Source: an uncultured Acetatifactor sp.
GTDB lineage: Bacteria; Bacillota; Clostridia; Lachnospirales; Lachnospiraceae
DNA: 7,821 nucleotides
Assembly: GCA_947631715.1 (NCBI GenBank)
Contig: CANRMK010000106.1
Coordinates: 1-7,821, forward strand
Reading direction: 5' to 3'
Part shown: one piece after another, positions 1-7,239 of the stretch
Layout: every line of letters starts with the position of its first letter
Numbering within the stretch: the stretch's first letter is position 1
The notes under the pieces: generated by a model
The model's input: the letters and a program-made list of their open reading frames with translations, nothing else
Database searches by the model: none
What the model was told of the DNA's origin: nothing
Translations under genes and position numbers: made by a program

Positions 1-855
1 AAATTAAATGAGCAGATCAAGAACGGGACCTTTGACTGCGACTATGTCCTTGTGTGCGACGAGGGGTTAAAGTCCAGAAACAGGGAAGCCATTGTGCCCG
101 CGCTCTTAGAGCTGAACCGCATCCGGTATATCGGAAGCGATGCTTACGCCATGGGGCTTTCCCAGAATAAATACCACACCAATATCATCGCATCGTCCCT
201 TGGGGTCAGATGCCCCAGGGACCTTTACCTGGAATATGACAGCGGCTATGCCGAAAAAAAGGAAGAGATCCTGCAGAATCTGGAAAACAGCATGAAAGCC
301 ATGAAGCTTGAGTTCCCTGCAGTGGTGAAGCCTGTTTGGGAGGGCTACAGCATGGGGGTGTTCAAGGTGGAGGACATGGAGCAGCTGTGGGATGCGGCAG
401 TGTTTAATTTTGAGAATTACAGGGAGCCGGTGCTCATCGAGGAGTACATCAGGGGGAAAGAGGTATATGCGCCGATCCTTGGGAACGGCGAGGAGGCGTA
501 TGTCCTGAACATAGGTACGTGCAGGCGCGCTGACGGTTCGGATATCGATATTTTCTCTCTGGAGGACAAATGCTTTACGGAGCTCACAGATGAGGTGGCG
601 GAGCTGGAATACGGGCTGAAGACGGAGATCGTCCGCCAGTCCCTGCTCTTGTACCGGCATCTGGGCTGTGCGGACTTCGGAAGATGTGATTTTAAGATCA
701 CAGAGGAGGGAATCCCTTATTTCCTGGAGATCAATCCCCGCCCCGGCCTTACGGAGAACGGACCCTATGAAACCTGCGGGAAGAGCGCAGGCATGACTTA
801 TGCGGAGATAATCGGGGAGGTGATCGGAAATGCAAGAAAACGCTACGGAATTTAG
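1..855 (+). CDS. D-Ala-D-Ala ligase-like ATP-grasp ligase, 5' end outside the window
   Basis: Frame 1 is open from the first base, so the gene begins upstream; 284 residues are visible of a family usually 310-360 long. Seen: the central-domain entry IPALLEL-like segment followed by YIGSDAYAMGLSQNK; the ATP-binding lysine motif VVKPVWEGYSMGV (Lys at visible residue 110); the adenine-side segment VLIEEYIRGKEV; and the C-terminal metal site with R in GRCDF, D230, E243 and N245 in EINPRPGLT. These identify a Ddl-type ATP-grasp fold that would join an amino acid or peptide carboxylate to an amine through an acyl phosphate. The Ddl EGSS motif is EGYS here, and the serine after PGLT is missing, so the substrate is probably not D-Ala plus D-Ala. 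The next gene starts 26 bp before this stop. A GTG at 52 is internal, not the start. The family is sure; the substrate is unknown. Confidence 0.88.
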   Translation, partial: KLNEQIKNGTFDCDYVLVCDEGLKSRNREAIVPALLELNRIRYIGSDAYAMGLSQNKYHTNIIASSLGVRCPRDLYLEYDSGYAEKKEEILQNLENSMKAMKLEFPAVVKPVWEGYSMGVFKVEDMEQLWDAAVFNFENYREPVLIEEYIRGKEVYAPILGNGEEAYVLNIGTCRRADGSDIDIFSLEDKCFTELTDEVAELEYGLKTEIVRQSLLLYRHLGCADFGRCDFKITEEGIPYFLEINPRPGLTENGPYETCGKSAGMTYAEIIGEVIGNARKRYGI

Positions 856-3121
856 CTTGCGAAAAAAGATCGTTTTCGCAGCGATCATATCCGCAGTCAT
901 TGCCGGCTTCCTGTTCCTGACGGCATTCTTAAATCTGGCGTCCTACAACAACAGCTACCGGGAGACCACGGCGGACAACAACTACACGATCCTCTCCTCG
1001 ATCATCAGCAAGATCGAGTACGCTTTAAAGTACGGAAAGCAGATCGAGAACTATTACGGTATCGACGATATCTTTGATGAAATGCAGCGGTACTGCGGCA
1101 TCGACAGCTATTTCATCGCAGATCCCCAGGGGGAGATCCTGTACGGCAATGAGCAGCCGGAGGATACGGCAGACCGGATCGTGGAGCTTACAGAGGGAGG
1201 CGGCACCCATATCCTGTGGGAGGACGGCAGCAGGCAGTACATTCTGGCCGGAGTGTTCAAGGACGGGGAGCCAAAGGCCTATGCGGGCGTATCCTATGAG
1301 ATGGCCGGCATCGGCCTGGGCACGGAGCGGAGCATTTATCTGGCGGCCTTTTACGCATCTGTGGCGGGAATCCTTTTGTTCGTCCTGATCTTCTTCCGCA
1401 TCAGATTTTCCGTTATCCTGGATAAGCTGCTCCCCATCGTGCTGACGGTGGTGATCCTTTCCAATCTCCTGTTCGGCGCGGCGGCCTTTTCCGTATTCCG
1501 GGGCGCTTACAGCGAGATCACCCAGGAGACTGCAGAAACGTTTATGGCAAAGGTGGAGTATGATATTGAGAGAGTGACGGGATCAGGCGTCCATTATGAC
1601 GAGATCATCGGCATCGATGAATATTTTGAGGGACTTTTAAAGGACAATGTACATATCAGGAGCCTGGCCCTGACCGCAGAACCTGGAGCGGACGCGGATC
1701 TGGTGATGGAGCTTGCGCCGGATGAAAGCGGCGAGGCCTGGTATCTGCAGGCCATACAGTCCGACAGCTATCTGTCCGGCAAGATGCGGAGCCTGCTCTT
1801 AAATATTGCGGTGGCGATCATTACCTCGGTGATGGTAGCCGTGGAGATCCTGAACTTTGCGGTGGCAGTCATGCTGGGGGAAAAGAAGCGTGCGAGGGGC
1901 ATCCTTCCCCGGGATATGGAGCACAGCGTCCAGCCGGTGGGAATCGTGCGCGGCTTAAGCTTCTTCTTTGCCGCTTTCCGCTACATGTCGGTGGCGTTCA
2001 TGGCCATTGTGCTGGCGGAGATCTATCGGCCCGTACGCTTGTTTGGCTGGGAGATCCCCTATGAGCTGGTAATGAGTATCCCCCTCTCCGCACAGATCTT
2101 TATCTCCATGATCACCTCCTATCTGTCGGGCAGCCTGATCTCCCGCTTCTGCTGGAAGCCGGTGGCCATGGCAGGTATCGCGGGAATGGCGGTAGGGACT
2201 TTCCTCTCCTCCCTGGCCCGGGAGCCGGTGAGCTTTATTTTGGACCAGATGATCGTGGGCGTGGGGCTTGGCCTTGCCAAGACGGCCTTTGACGTCTATG
2301 CAGTGGCGGCGGCCAGCGAAAAGGAGATGTCCCTTTATACCTCAAGCTCCAATTCCTCCATTATCGTGGGATACAGCTGTTCCGCCTCCATCGGCGCCCT
2401 GATCGCCAATGTGTTCGGCTACCAGGGGGCATATCTGGTGATGACAGTCATGGGGCTGGCGGTGCTCGGGATCATTTACATTTACGGGCAGAATATCTCT
2501 GGAAAGACGGAGGAAGAGGACGAGATTTCCGCCGATGCGCCCAAGGGCTTTGATTTCGGCTTCCTGCGCTATATCTTGTGCATGATCATTCCCTATTTCT
2601 TTATCATGGAGTTCGTGGACTATTTCTTCCCGGTCTACTCCAACAGCAAGGGGCTTTCCACGGACATGATCGGATACGTGATGCTGGCCTACGGTATCTG
2701 CACTTCCTACATTGGTGCGACGATCTGCAAGAGGATTCCCTCCGGGAAGATGGCGGCAAAGGTCATGAGCGCCCTGCTCATGATACTGGCGGGCGCTATT
2801 ATCCTGTTCTCCCTGAAGGACATGATCGCCTTTGCGGTCCTGATCGTGCTGCTGATCGGTATTTCGGACGGAATCATGCCCAGTATGCAGTTCGACTATC
2901 TCTACAGCCTGCCCCTGAGCCGCAGGCTGGGCTTTGGCAAGACCCTGGGCATCGAGGGATTTTTCAGCAGCGCCATCGGCGGCATTGCGCCTATGGTGTT
3001 CGGCTTTGTGATGATGAAAGGGACAGGCGGCCTGGTGGCGGTCTCTGTGTTCACAGTGATCTGTGCAGTGCTCTTTGCAGCATTTGACAAGACGGGAAGA
3101 GGTGCGGGAAATGAAAAGTAG
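830..3121 (+). CDS. Sensor-MFS fusion: two extracytoplasmic Cache/PAS-like domains plus a 12-helix MFS transporter domain
   Basis: The 763-residue membrane protein starts at ATG 830, with GGGGAGG at 814-820. Layout by eye: helix 13-36; extracytoplasmic domain about 37-168 resembling a Cache/PAS-like sensor (YALKYGKQI, then IADPQGEILYG); helices about 169-192 and 198-224; a second extracytoplasmic domain about 225-318; helix about 320-349. An MFS-like domain follows (about 366-752) with six plus six helices split by an acidic linker at 553-576. The two outer domains look duplicated: GIDDIFDEMQRYCGIDSYFI (77-96) lines up with GIDEYFEGLLKDNVHIRSLA (261-280). A typical MFS protein is about 400 residues, so roughly 365 are added. 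The architecture suggests ligand-gated transport, or a transporter fold used as a receptor. The start overlaps the ligase and the end overlaps the binding-protein gene by 11 bp. The transported substrate and direction are not readable. Confidence 0.85.
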   Translation: MQENATEFSLRKKIVFAAIISAVIAGFLFLTAFLNLASYNNSYRETTADNNYTILSSIISKIEYALKYGKQIENYYGIDDIFDEMQRYCGIDSYFIADPQGEILYGNEQPEDTADRIVELTEGGGTHILWEDGSRQYILAGVFKDGEPKAYAGVSYEMAGIGLGTERSIYLAAFYASVAGILLFVLIFFRIRFSVILDKLLPIVLTVVILSNLLFGAAAFSVFRGAYSEITQETAETFMAKVEYDIERVTGSGVHYDEIIGIDEYFEGLLKDNVHIRSLALTAEPGADADLVMELAPDESGEAWYLQAIQSDSYLSGKMRSLLLNIAVAIITSVMVAVEILNFAVAVMLGEKKRARGILPRDMEHSVQPVGIVRGLSFFFAAFRYMSVAFMAIVLAEIYRPVRLFGWEIPYELVMSIPLSAQIFISMITSYLSGSLISRFCWKPVAMAGIAGMAVGTFLSSLAREPVSFILDQMIVGVGLGLAKTAFDVYAVAAASEKEMSLYTSSSNSSIIVGYSCSASIGALIANVFGYQGAYLVMTVMGLAVLGIIYIYGQNISGKTEEEDEISADAPKGFDFGFLRYILCMIIPYFFIMEFVDYFFPVYSNSKGLSTDMIGYVMLAYGICTSYIGATICKRIPSGKMAAKVMSALLMILAGAIILFSLKDMIAFAVLIVLLIGISDGIMPSMQFDYLYSLPLSRRLGFGKTLGIEGFFSSAIGGIAPMVFGFVMMKGTGGLVAVSVFTVICAVLFAAFDKTGRGAGNEK

Positions 3122-4253
3122 AAAAGTGACGGCTCTGGCGGCAGCGGCTGTGCTGGCCCTCTCCGGGAGCTTTCTGCCCGCCAGGGCGGAGGAGCCCGCG
3201 GATGACGGACAGATTTACCTGGGCTACTGCCAGGCGGAAAAATATTATGAGTTCGATTATCAGCTCTACTATATCACGGATGCGCTTGTCCAGAGCGGCG
3301 CTCTGGAGGGAGTGGACATGGAGGGCCTTACGGAGGAGAGCAGCGCCCGGGAGATATGGGATCGGGTATGCAGCACTCAGGACGACAGCTCGGCCGTCCT
3401 GTTCGCAAAGGACGGATATATGGACTATTCCGACCCGGAGTACGCCGATCTGGACGATGCAGGGACGGCGAAGGCGGTGGACAGCTTTTTTGAGCGGTCC
3501 CATGCGGAGCTGATCCTGTCTATGGGGACCAGCGGAGGGCTTATGGTAAAGGACAGCACCGATCTGCCCTATATGAATTTCGTGGCTTCCGACCCGGTGG
3601 CGTCGGGCATAGTGGAGAGCCAGGACAGCTCCGGCGACGACAGGGCGTGGGCGTTGGTCAGCGTGGGGAGCGACAGAATGTCCCTGGGGGTGATGAACGA
3701 TATCTTTGCCCCGAAAAAGCTTGGCATCGTCTATGCGGACAACGAGGACGCCTATATCTACAGCGGCGCCGAGAATGTGGACGCCTTTGCCCTGGAGAAC
3801 GGCATGACGGTGGAGAAGCGGTTTGTGGAGGATGAATTCCCGGAGGAGGAATATTCCCTGTATGTAAAGAACATGCGGAAGGCCCATGAGGAGCTGGCGG
3901 AAGCGGGGATAGACGTATATATCCTCACCACCTCCGTGCTGGAGGATGCGGATCTCAAGTATGTGCTGGAGCCTTTCATGGAAAAGGGGATCCCCTCCTA
4001 CTCCATCAACAGCACCCAGGACGTGCATAACGGTGCAATGGCCGCAGTGGCGCTCCTGGATTACAGGAACATCGGGAAATTCGCGGCGGAGAATTTTCAG
4101 AGTCTGTTAGATGGGGAGAGCCTGGGCAGCCTGCCCCAGGTCTACAACACGGCGCCCTATCTGGTGTTCAACTATGACACTGTGCGCCGCACGGGATATC
4201 AGCTCCCTTTCCAGATCCTGGTCTCTGCGGACGAGATCTGGTGCGAGGAATAG
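3111..4253 (+). CDS. Secreted PF04392-type (ABC_sub_bind) substrate-binding protein
   Basis: The protein has 380 residues from ATG 3111, which overlaps the MFS gene stop by 11 bp; AGAGG at 3098-3102 is a modest ribosome-binding site. Residues 1-26 form a Sec signal peptide (KSRK, a hydrophobic core, then ARA before EE). The rest matches the type 1 periplasmic-binding fold of the PF04392 family: ILSMGTSGG (135-143), VASDPVASGIV (158-168), KKLGIVYAD (202-210), GAMAAVALLDYRNIG (308-322), and a C-terminal LVFNYDTVRRTGYQLP (351-366) before the ADE motif. Family members such as streptococcal TrpX bind amino acids for ABC importers. No ATPase or permease gene is next door, so it may instead present ligand to the outer domains of the MFS fusion. 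LSGS at 17-20 occupies the place of a lipobox with serine for cysteine, so the protein is probably released rather than lipid-anchored. The ligand is unknown. Confidence 0.85.
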   Translation: MKSRKVTALAAAAVLALSGSFLPARAEEPADDGQIYLGYCQAEKYYEFDYQLYYITDALVQSGALEGVDMEGLTEESSAREIWDRVCSTQDDSSAVLFAKDGYMDYSDPEYADLDDAGTAKAVDSFFERSHAELILSMGTSGGLMVKDSTDLPYMNFVASDPVASGIVESQDSSGDDRAWALVSVGSDRMSLGVMNDIFAPKKLGIVYADNEDAYIYSGAENVDAFALENGMTVEKRFVEDEFPEEEYSLYVKNMRKAHEELAEAGIDVYILTTSVLEDADLKYVLEPFMEKGIPSYSINSTQDVHNGAMAAVALLDYRNIGKFAAENFQSLLDGESLGSLPQVYNTAPYLVFNYDTVRRTGYQLPFQILVSADEIWCEE

Positions 4254-4271
4254 AAAGCGGAGGTGAAATCC

Positions 4272-5981
4272 ATGGACAACAGGGAAATGATGATGAAGCC
4301 CGGGGAGACTTTCCTGAACCTGCGAAAGAAAAAAGGAGAAGAGCAGGGGCCGGAGAATCCCTATGCCACTGCCTACAAGGAGGATTTCCTGCAGCAGGCC
4401 CAGCAGATGGAGGACAGCAAGTTTACGCTTCTTGGGGTGCAATATGGAGACAGCCAGTCCATGAAAGCTGTCAAGAGCAGCCTGGAGACCCTCAACACGA
4501 AAATGCTGAGTACGCCCATTGCCTCAGATGCGGGACAGCTTCAGGAGCAAAAGGAGTATTTCCTGAATCTGTTCGTCCAGCTGCAGAACGCCTGCAGGGA
4601 ATACATCAGTTCTCACAAAAGGCCTATCACTCCATCGGGACGGACGCGTAAAAGGCTGGTGGAGGGAACGCTGCAGATGGCCATGAAAGAAAGGGCGGCA
4701 ATCCTGAACGGGGATCCGGAGAGACTGGCCCGGCGCATGCGGGATGTGGCAGACGAGAGCCAGAGGGGGACCTGGGCCAATGTGCTGGGCGCATCGCGTC
4801 AGCATGTGTTCGATGCCTCTGACACGGAGAAGTGGGAGAGGAGCATGACAGGGGGCGCCCTGAGCGAGGTCCATGTGTTCCAAAAAAAAGACGGAGAGAA
4901 GACGCATAAGAAGAAATTCTTTAAGAAAAACGAGCGTCATCTCACAGCCGCCGAGAAACTGGGGGAGCGTTATATCAGGGAAGACCTGTCCGAGGAGGAC
5001 ACGAAAGCGCGCAGAAAGTCCGAGCTGGTCCAGAGGCTTCTCGCCTATGAGCGGATTGCCGCGGAGCGCGGGGTGAAATCCCTGATGTCGTCGGTGGGAG
5101 GCACTGAGGATACCCCCACAAGTTTTTTTAAGGAGCAGGCGGCCAGGCACTTTGCAAGAACGGGGGTGGGGAAAGAGAATCCCCTTTCGGATATTTTGTC
5201 CAATGAGGAGGATCTGGAGATCTTTAAGGAGCTGTGTGTTGAGGGAGGAAGCTATGTGGCCCCGGAGCAGACCTACAGTATGTACGGAATCCGCCTGGGC
5301 TCCATGATCTCCACCAGAAATGTGGCGACCAGCCGGATGGCGGCCCTGTTTGGAACAAATATGACAAAGGTGATTCCCCAGAGCACTACGGCGGTCATGC
5401 AGGAGAACGGGAAATCCTATGAGGGCATTGTGATGAAGCAGGCGGACGGCATTTCTCTTCCGGATCTTAGAGACATGGCGAAAGAGAAGAAAAAGAGTGT
5501 CCGGTACTCCCCCCAGGCGGCACGGCAGGCTATGTGGCTTCATCTGTTCGATATTGTCTGCGGCCAGATGGACCGGAACACGGGGAACCGCTTCGTGACC
5601 TGGAGAGAGGAGGGGGATTCCATCGTGATCACGGGTATCCAGGGCATAGACAATGACGTATCTTTCGGCATCCTGGATGCAAAGCAGACAGTCGTAAGGG
5701 GCATGGGGAACCTCACCGGATCCAGACAGGTGCCGGTAGTGATGGACGAGGAGCTCTATACCACGATACAGCAGATGGCGGGGCAGTCCGAGCTGATCCG
5801 CCATACCCTGGAGGACATTCTGGCCCCGGATGAGATTGAGTCCCTTTTGACCAGGATCCAGGTATTAAAAGAATATCTGGAGGCCGCATACGGGGATCAG
5901 AGCAGGATAATCAGGGAAGACCAGTGGGACGATCAGACGGTGGAAAGGCTCAATGCCCAAAGAGCGCCGTTTTTGATGTAA
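4272..5981 (+). CDS. Predicted PI3K/PI4K-like kinase-fold protein of unknown target
   Basis: The protein has 569 residues from ATG 4272; GGAGG at 4259-4263 sits 8 nt upstream. An in-frame GTG at 4263 overlaps that site and is unlikely. Not a named family to me, but kinase-like landmarks are visible in order: a possible glycine-rich loop and following strand, GGALSEVHVFQ (194-204); a possible ATP-binding lysine in KKFFKKNE (K218 or K219); helix NVATSRMAALFG (350-361); hinge-like GIVMKQADGISL (385-396); catalytic loop FDIVCGQMDRNTGN (426-439) with D434 and N439; and metal-site GIDNDVSFG (458-466) with D460. This DR..GN / IDN spacing is typical of the PI3/PI4-kinase and actin-fragmin-like branch. 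The N-terminal 190 residues are helical and charged, with a conserved-looking YISSHKRPITPSGRTRKRL. About 125 residues intervene between the putative lysine and the helix, an unusual insertion. No signal peptide or membrane segment is seen, so it is cytoplasmic. The substrate could be protein, lipid or other. Confidence 0.72.
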   Translation: MDNREMMMKPGETFLNLRKKKGEEQGPENPYATAYKEDFLQQAQQMEDSKFTLLGVQYGDSQSMKAVKSSLETLNTKMLSTPIASDAGQLQEQKEYFLNLFVQLQNACREYISSHKRPITPSGRTRKRLVEGTLQMAMKERAAILNGDPERLARRMRDVADESQRGTWANVLGASRQHVFDASDTEKWERSMTGGALSEVHVFQKKDGEKTHKKKFFKKNERHLTAAEKLGERYIREDLSEEDTKARRKSELVQRLLAYERIAAERGVKSLMSSVGGTEDTPTSFFKEQAARHFARTGVGKENPLSDILSNEEDLEIFKELCVEGGSYVAPEQTYSMYGIRLGSMISTRNVATSRMAALFGTNMTKVIPQSTTAVMQENGKSYEGIVMKQADGISLPDLRDMAKEKKKSVRYSPQAARQAMWLHLFDIVCGQMDRNTGNRFVTWREEGDSIVITGIQGIDNDVSFGILDAKQTVVRGMGNLTGSRQVPVVMDEELYTTIQQMAGQSELIRHTLEDILAPDEIESLLTRIQVLKEYLEAAYGDQSRIIREDQWDDQTVERLNAQRAPFLM

Positions 5982-5988
5982 GTGCGGT

Positions 5989-6083
5989 GGCATGGGAGGC
6001 ATGCCGGGAAAAACATGACAGGAAAAACATGCCAGGGAAAGATGCACGGAAGAACATGTCTGGGGAAGTATGCCGGTGGAAGC
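5989..6083 (+). repeat. Degenerate 14-bp tandem repeat, six units, with a leading CATG hairpin
   Basis: Six units, each starting ATG, begin at 6001, 6015, 6029, 6042, 6056 and 6070. They are 14, 14, 13, 14, 14 and 14 bp long. The consensus is about ATGCCNGGGAAAAC, with later units diverged. A short partial unit precedes them at 5992-6000. GGCATG at 5989-5994 and CATGCC at 6000-6005 can pair around GGAGG. The array starts 8 bp after the kinase-like gene stop and lies in the gap before the coiled-coil gene. The period is not a multiple of three and the reading frames are not conserved across units, so it does not look coding. Its function is unknown; it could be a slipped-strand minisatellite or an RNA element. 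Confidence 0.75.
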
Positions 6084-6247
6084 GGGCCGCATAAAAAGAG
6101 GTGTCCGTGTAAAGTAAGCGCCCTGCCGTGACGATATATACAGTGTCGGAGACAAAGGATATTTTTATTCCGGTGGCCTGTGATCCGGAGAGGATTATTG
6201 TGAGAAAGGACCAGGGGCGGCCGGGACAAGGCGGGAGGCGTCGTAGG
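6084..6247 (+). other. Leader region of the coiled-coil gene
   Basis: This follows the tandem repeat directly and ends at the coiled-coil gene start. GGGAGG at 6233-6238 is the ribosome-binding site, 9 nt before ATG 6248. An AT-rich TATATA at 6135-6140 could be a -10 box, but no convincing -35 box lies 16-18 bp upstream, so no promoter is called. The coding frame is open back to GTG 6128, but the extension is arginine/glycine-rich and unlike the rest of the protein. Confidence 0.45.
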
Positions 6248-7111
6248 ATGAAAACGGAAAATAATGTCACATTGTTTGCAGGCGCAGCGCCGGATTATTC
6301 CAGGCTGGGAAAGGCTGCGGAAGAGACAGAAAAGGAAAGCGGGGAGCGCAGGACTGTGTTCGCCGGAGATTTTCAGGGAAATAGGACTCTTCAGGAAAGG
6401 ATCCAGCAGCGAAAGGAAAAGGCCCGGGAAGAGGCGTTAAAGATAATCCGGGACAGATGGGACGGAGAGAAGAAGATCGACAGGAGCATGGGCGAAAGCC
6501 GGGAACATCTCCGCCAGCTAAAGGAAGACAGGGCTGCACTCAACGATGAAATGCAGGAGATCGACCGCCAGCAGAAAGAGCTTTTCAAGGCTGCCGGCAC
6601 TCCGGAGAGCAGCAAAGAGGCGGAGGAGACGGCACAGCGTCAGAAAGAGCTGGAGGACCGCCGGGAAGCCGTGGGCGATCTGCTCTCAAAGAACGAGCGG
6701 GATACCATGGGGGAGAACGCGCTGATCCGGGGAACGAAGCTGGAACGGCTGAAGAGAGCGCCCATGGTAGAGGCTCAGAACGATGCAGAACAGGCCCTTG
6801 CAGATGCGTCCGAGGAGATCATAGGCATGGTGGCAGATGAGGCCAGGGAGCATCTGGAGGAAGAGCAGAAAGAGCGGGAAGAGCAGGCGGAAAAGATCCA
6901 GGAGAAGAAAGAAGAGGCGGAGGAATTCCGGGAGAAGCAGGACGAGAAAGCAGAAGAGCTGGAGGAGCTGACGGAAAACGCGCCTGTGGAGGAAATGCTG
7001 GAGCTTGACCGGACCAGGACGGACGTTCAGAAAGAGATCGAGGATATCCTTGACAAAATGAAGCTTATGGCAGAGGACATCAAGGGCGCCATGGTGGACA
7101 CGGATGTATAA
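6248..7111 (+). CDS. Charged, predicted coiled-coil protein of unknown function
   Basis: The protein has 287 residues from ATG 6248, chosen over GTG 6128 because of its GGGAGG site and because the upstream extension looks non-coding. It is almost entirely helical and rich in Glu, Lys, Arg and Gln, with no cysteine, no membrane segment and no signal peptide, so it is cytoplasmic. The N-terminus carries two similar short motifs, VTLFAG (7-12) and TVFAG (36-40). Heptad-rich stretches run from about 46-150 and 195-245, separated by a less repetitive KLERLKRAPMVEAQNDAEQA (164-183) that looks like the most conserved patch. It may be a scaffold, adaptor or substrate for the kinase-like protein encoded just upstream; this is inferred only from adjacency and from both being cytoplasmic and unrecognised. 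A generic coiled-coil similarity to SMC or tropomyosin-like proteins would be composition, not homology. Confidence 0.8.
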   Translation: MKTENNVTLFAGAAPDYSRLGKAAEETEKESGERRTVFAGDFQGNRTLQERIQQRKEKAREEALKIIRDRWDGEKKIDRSMGESREHLRQLKEDRAALNDEMQEIDRQQKELFKAAGTPESSKEAEETAQRQKELEDRREAVGDLLSKNERDTMGENALIRGTKLERLKRAPMVEAQNDAEQALADASEEIIGMVADEAREHLEEEQKEREEQAEKIQEKKEEAEEFREKQDEKAEELEELTENAPVEEMLELDRTRTDVQKEIEDILDKMKLMAEDIKGAMVDTDV

Positions 7112-7132
7112 AAACGGAAGAACGTGGGCATT

Positions 7133-7239
7133 ACCGGGCTGTCGTGGTGAAAGAACGCCACCTGCTGTAAATGTTCCGAAAGCGCCCGCGTCCAGTGGGT
7201 GCTTTCGCCCGGGCGCTCCAGCAGTCTGTCGCTCCCGGT
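7133..7239 (+). ncRNA. Candidate structured RNA with a three-way-junction fold
   Basis: Four helices are mutually compatible and nested. P1 pairs ACCGGG 7133-7138 with CCCGGT 7234-7239. P2 pairs GTGGTG 7144-7149 with CGCCAC 7156-7161 (loop AAAGAA). P3 pairs CTGCTG 7162-7167 with CAGCAG 7219-7224. P4 inside it pairs 7177-7188 with 7196-7207, 12 pairs around a 7-nt loop. Three pairs are G-U if the + strand is transcribed (7148/7157, 7184/7200, 7188/7196) and would be A-C mismatches on the other strand, so the + strand is favoured. AGCGCCCG 7181-7188 can alternatively pair with CGGGCGCT 7210-7217, giving a possible switch. It matches no riboswitch consensus I recognise. It could be a 3' UTR element, a small RNA, or chance pairing in a GC-rich segment. 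Confidence 0.4.

Noticed and set aside
3063..3110. Upstream start for the binding-protein gene
   Set aside because: It would put 16 residues (MQCSLQHLTRREEVRE) before a good signal peptide and lie deep inside the MFS gene; ATG 3111 is the natural start.
4263..4271. GTG 4263 as the start of the kinase-like gene
   Set aside because: It overlaps the GGAGG site that is correctly spaced for ATG 4272.
4524..5804. Long minus-strand reading frame opposite the kinase-like gene; similar frames at 106-900 and 3051-4028
   Set aside because: These are shadows of GC-rich coding sequence, rich in His, Arg and Pro, with no domain signature.
6001..6083. CRISPR array
   Set aside because: The units are only 14 bp, contiguous and without spacers.
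6128..6247. GTG 6128 as the start of the coiled-coil gene
   Set aside because: The extension is unlike the rest of the protein, and ATG 6248 has a well-placed GGGAGG.
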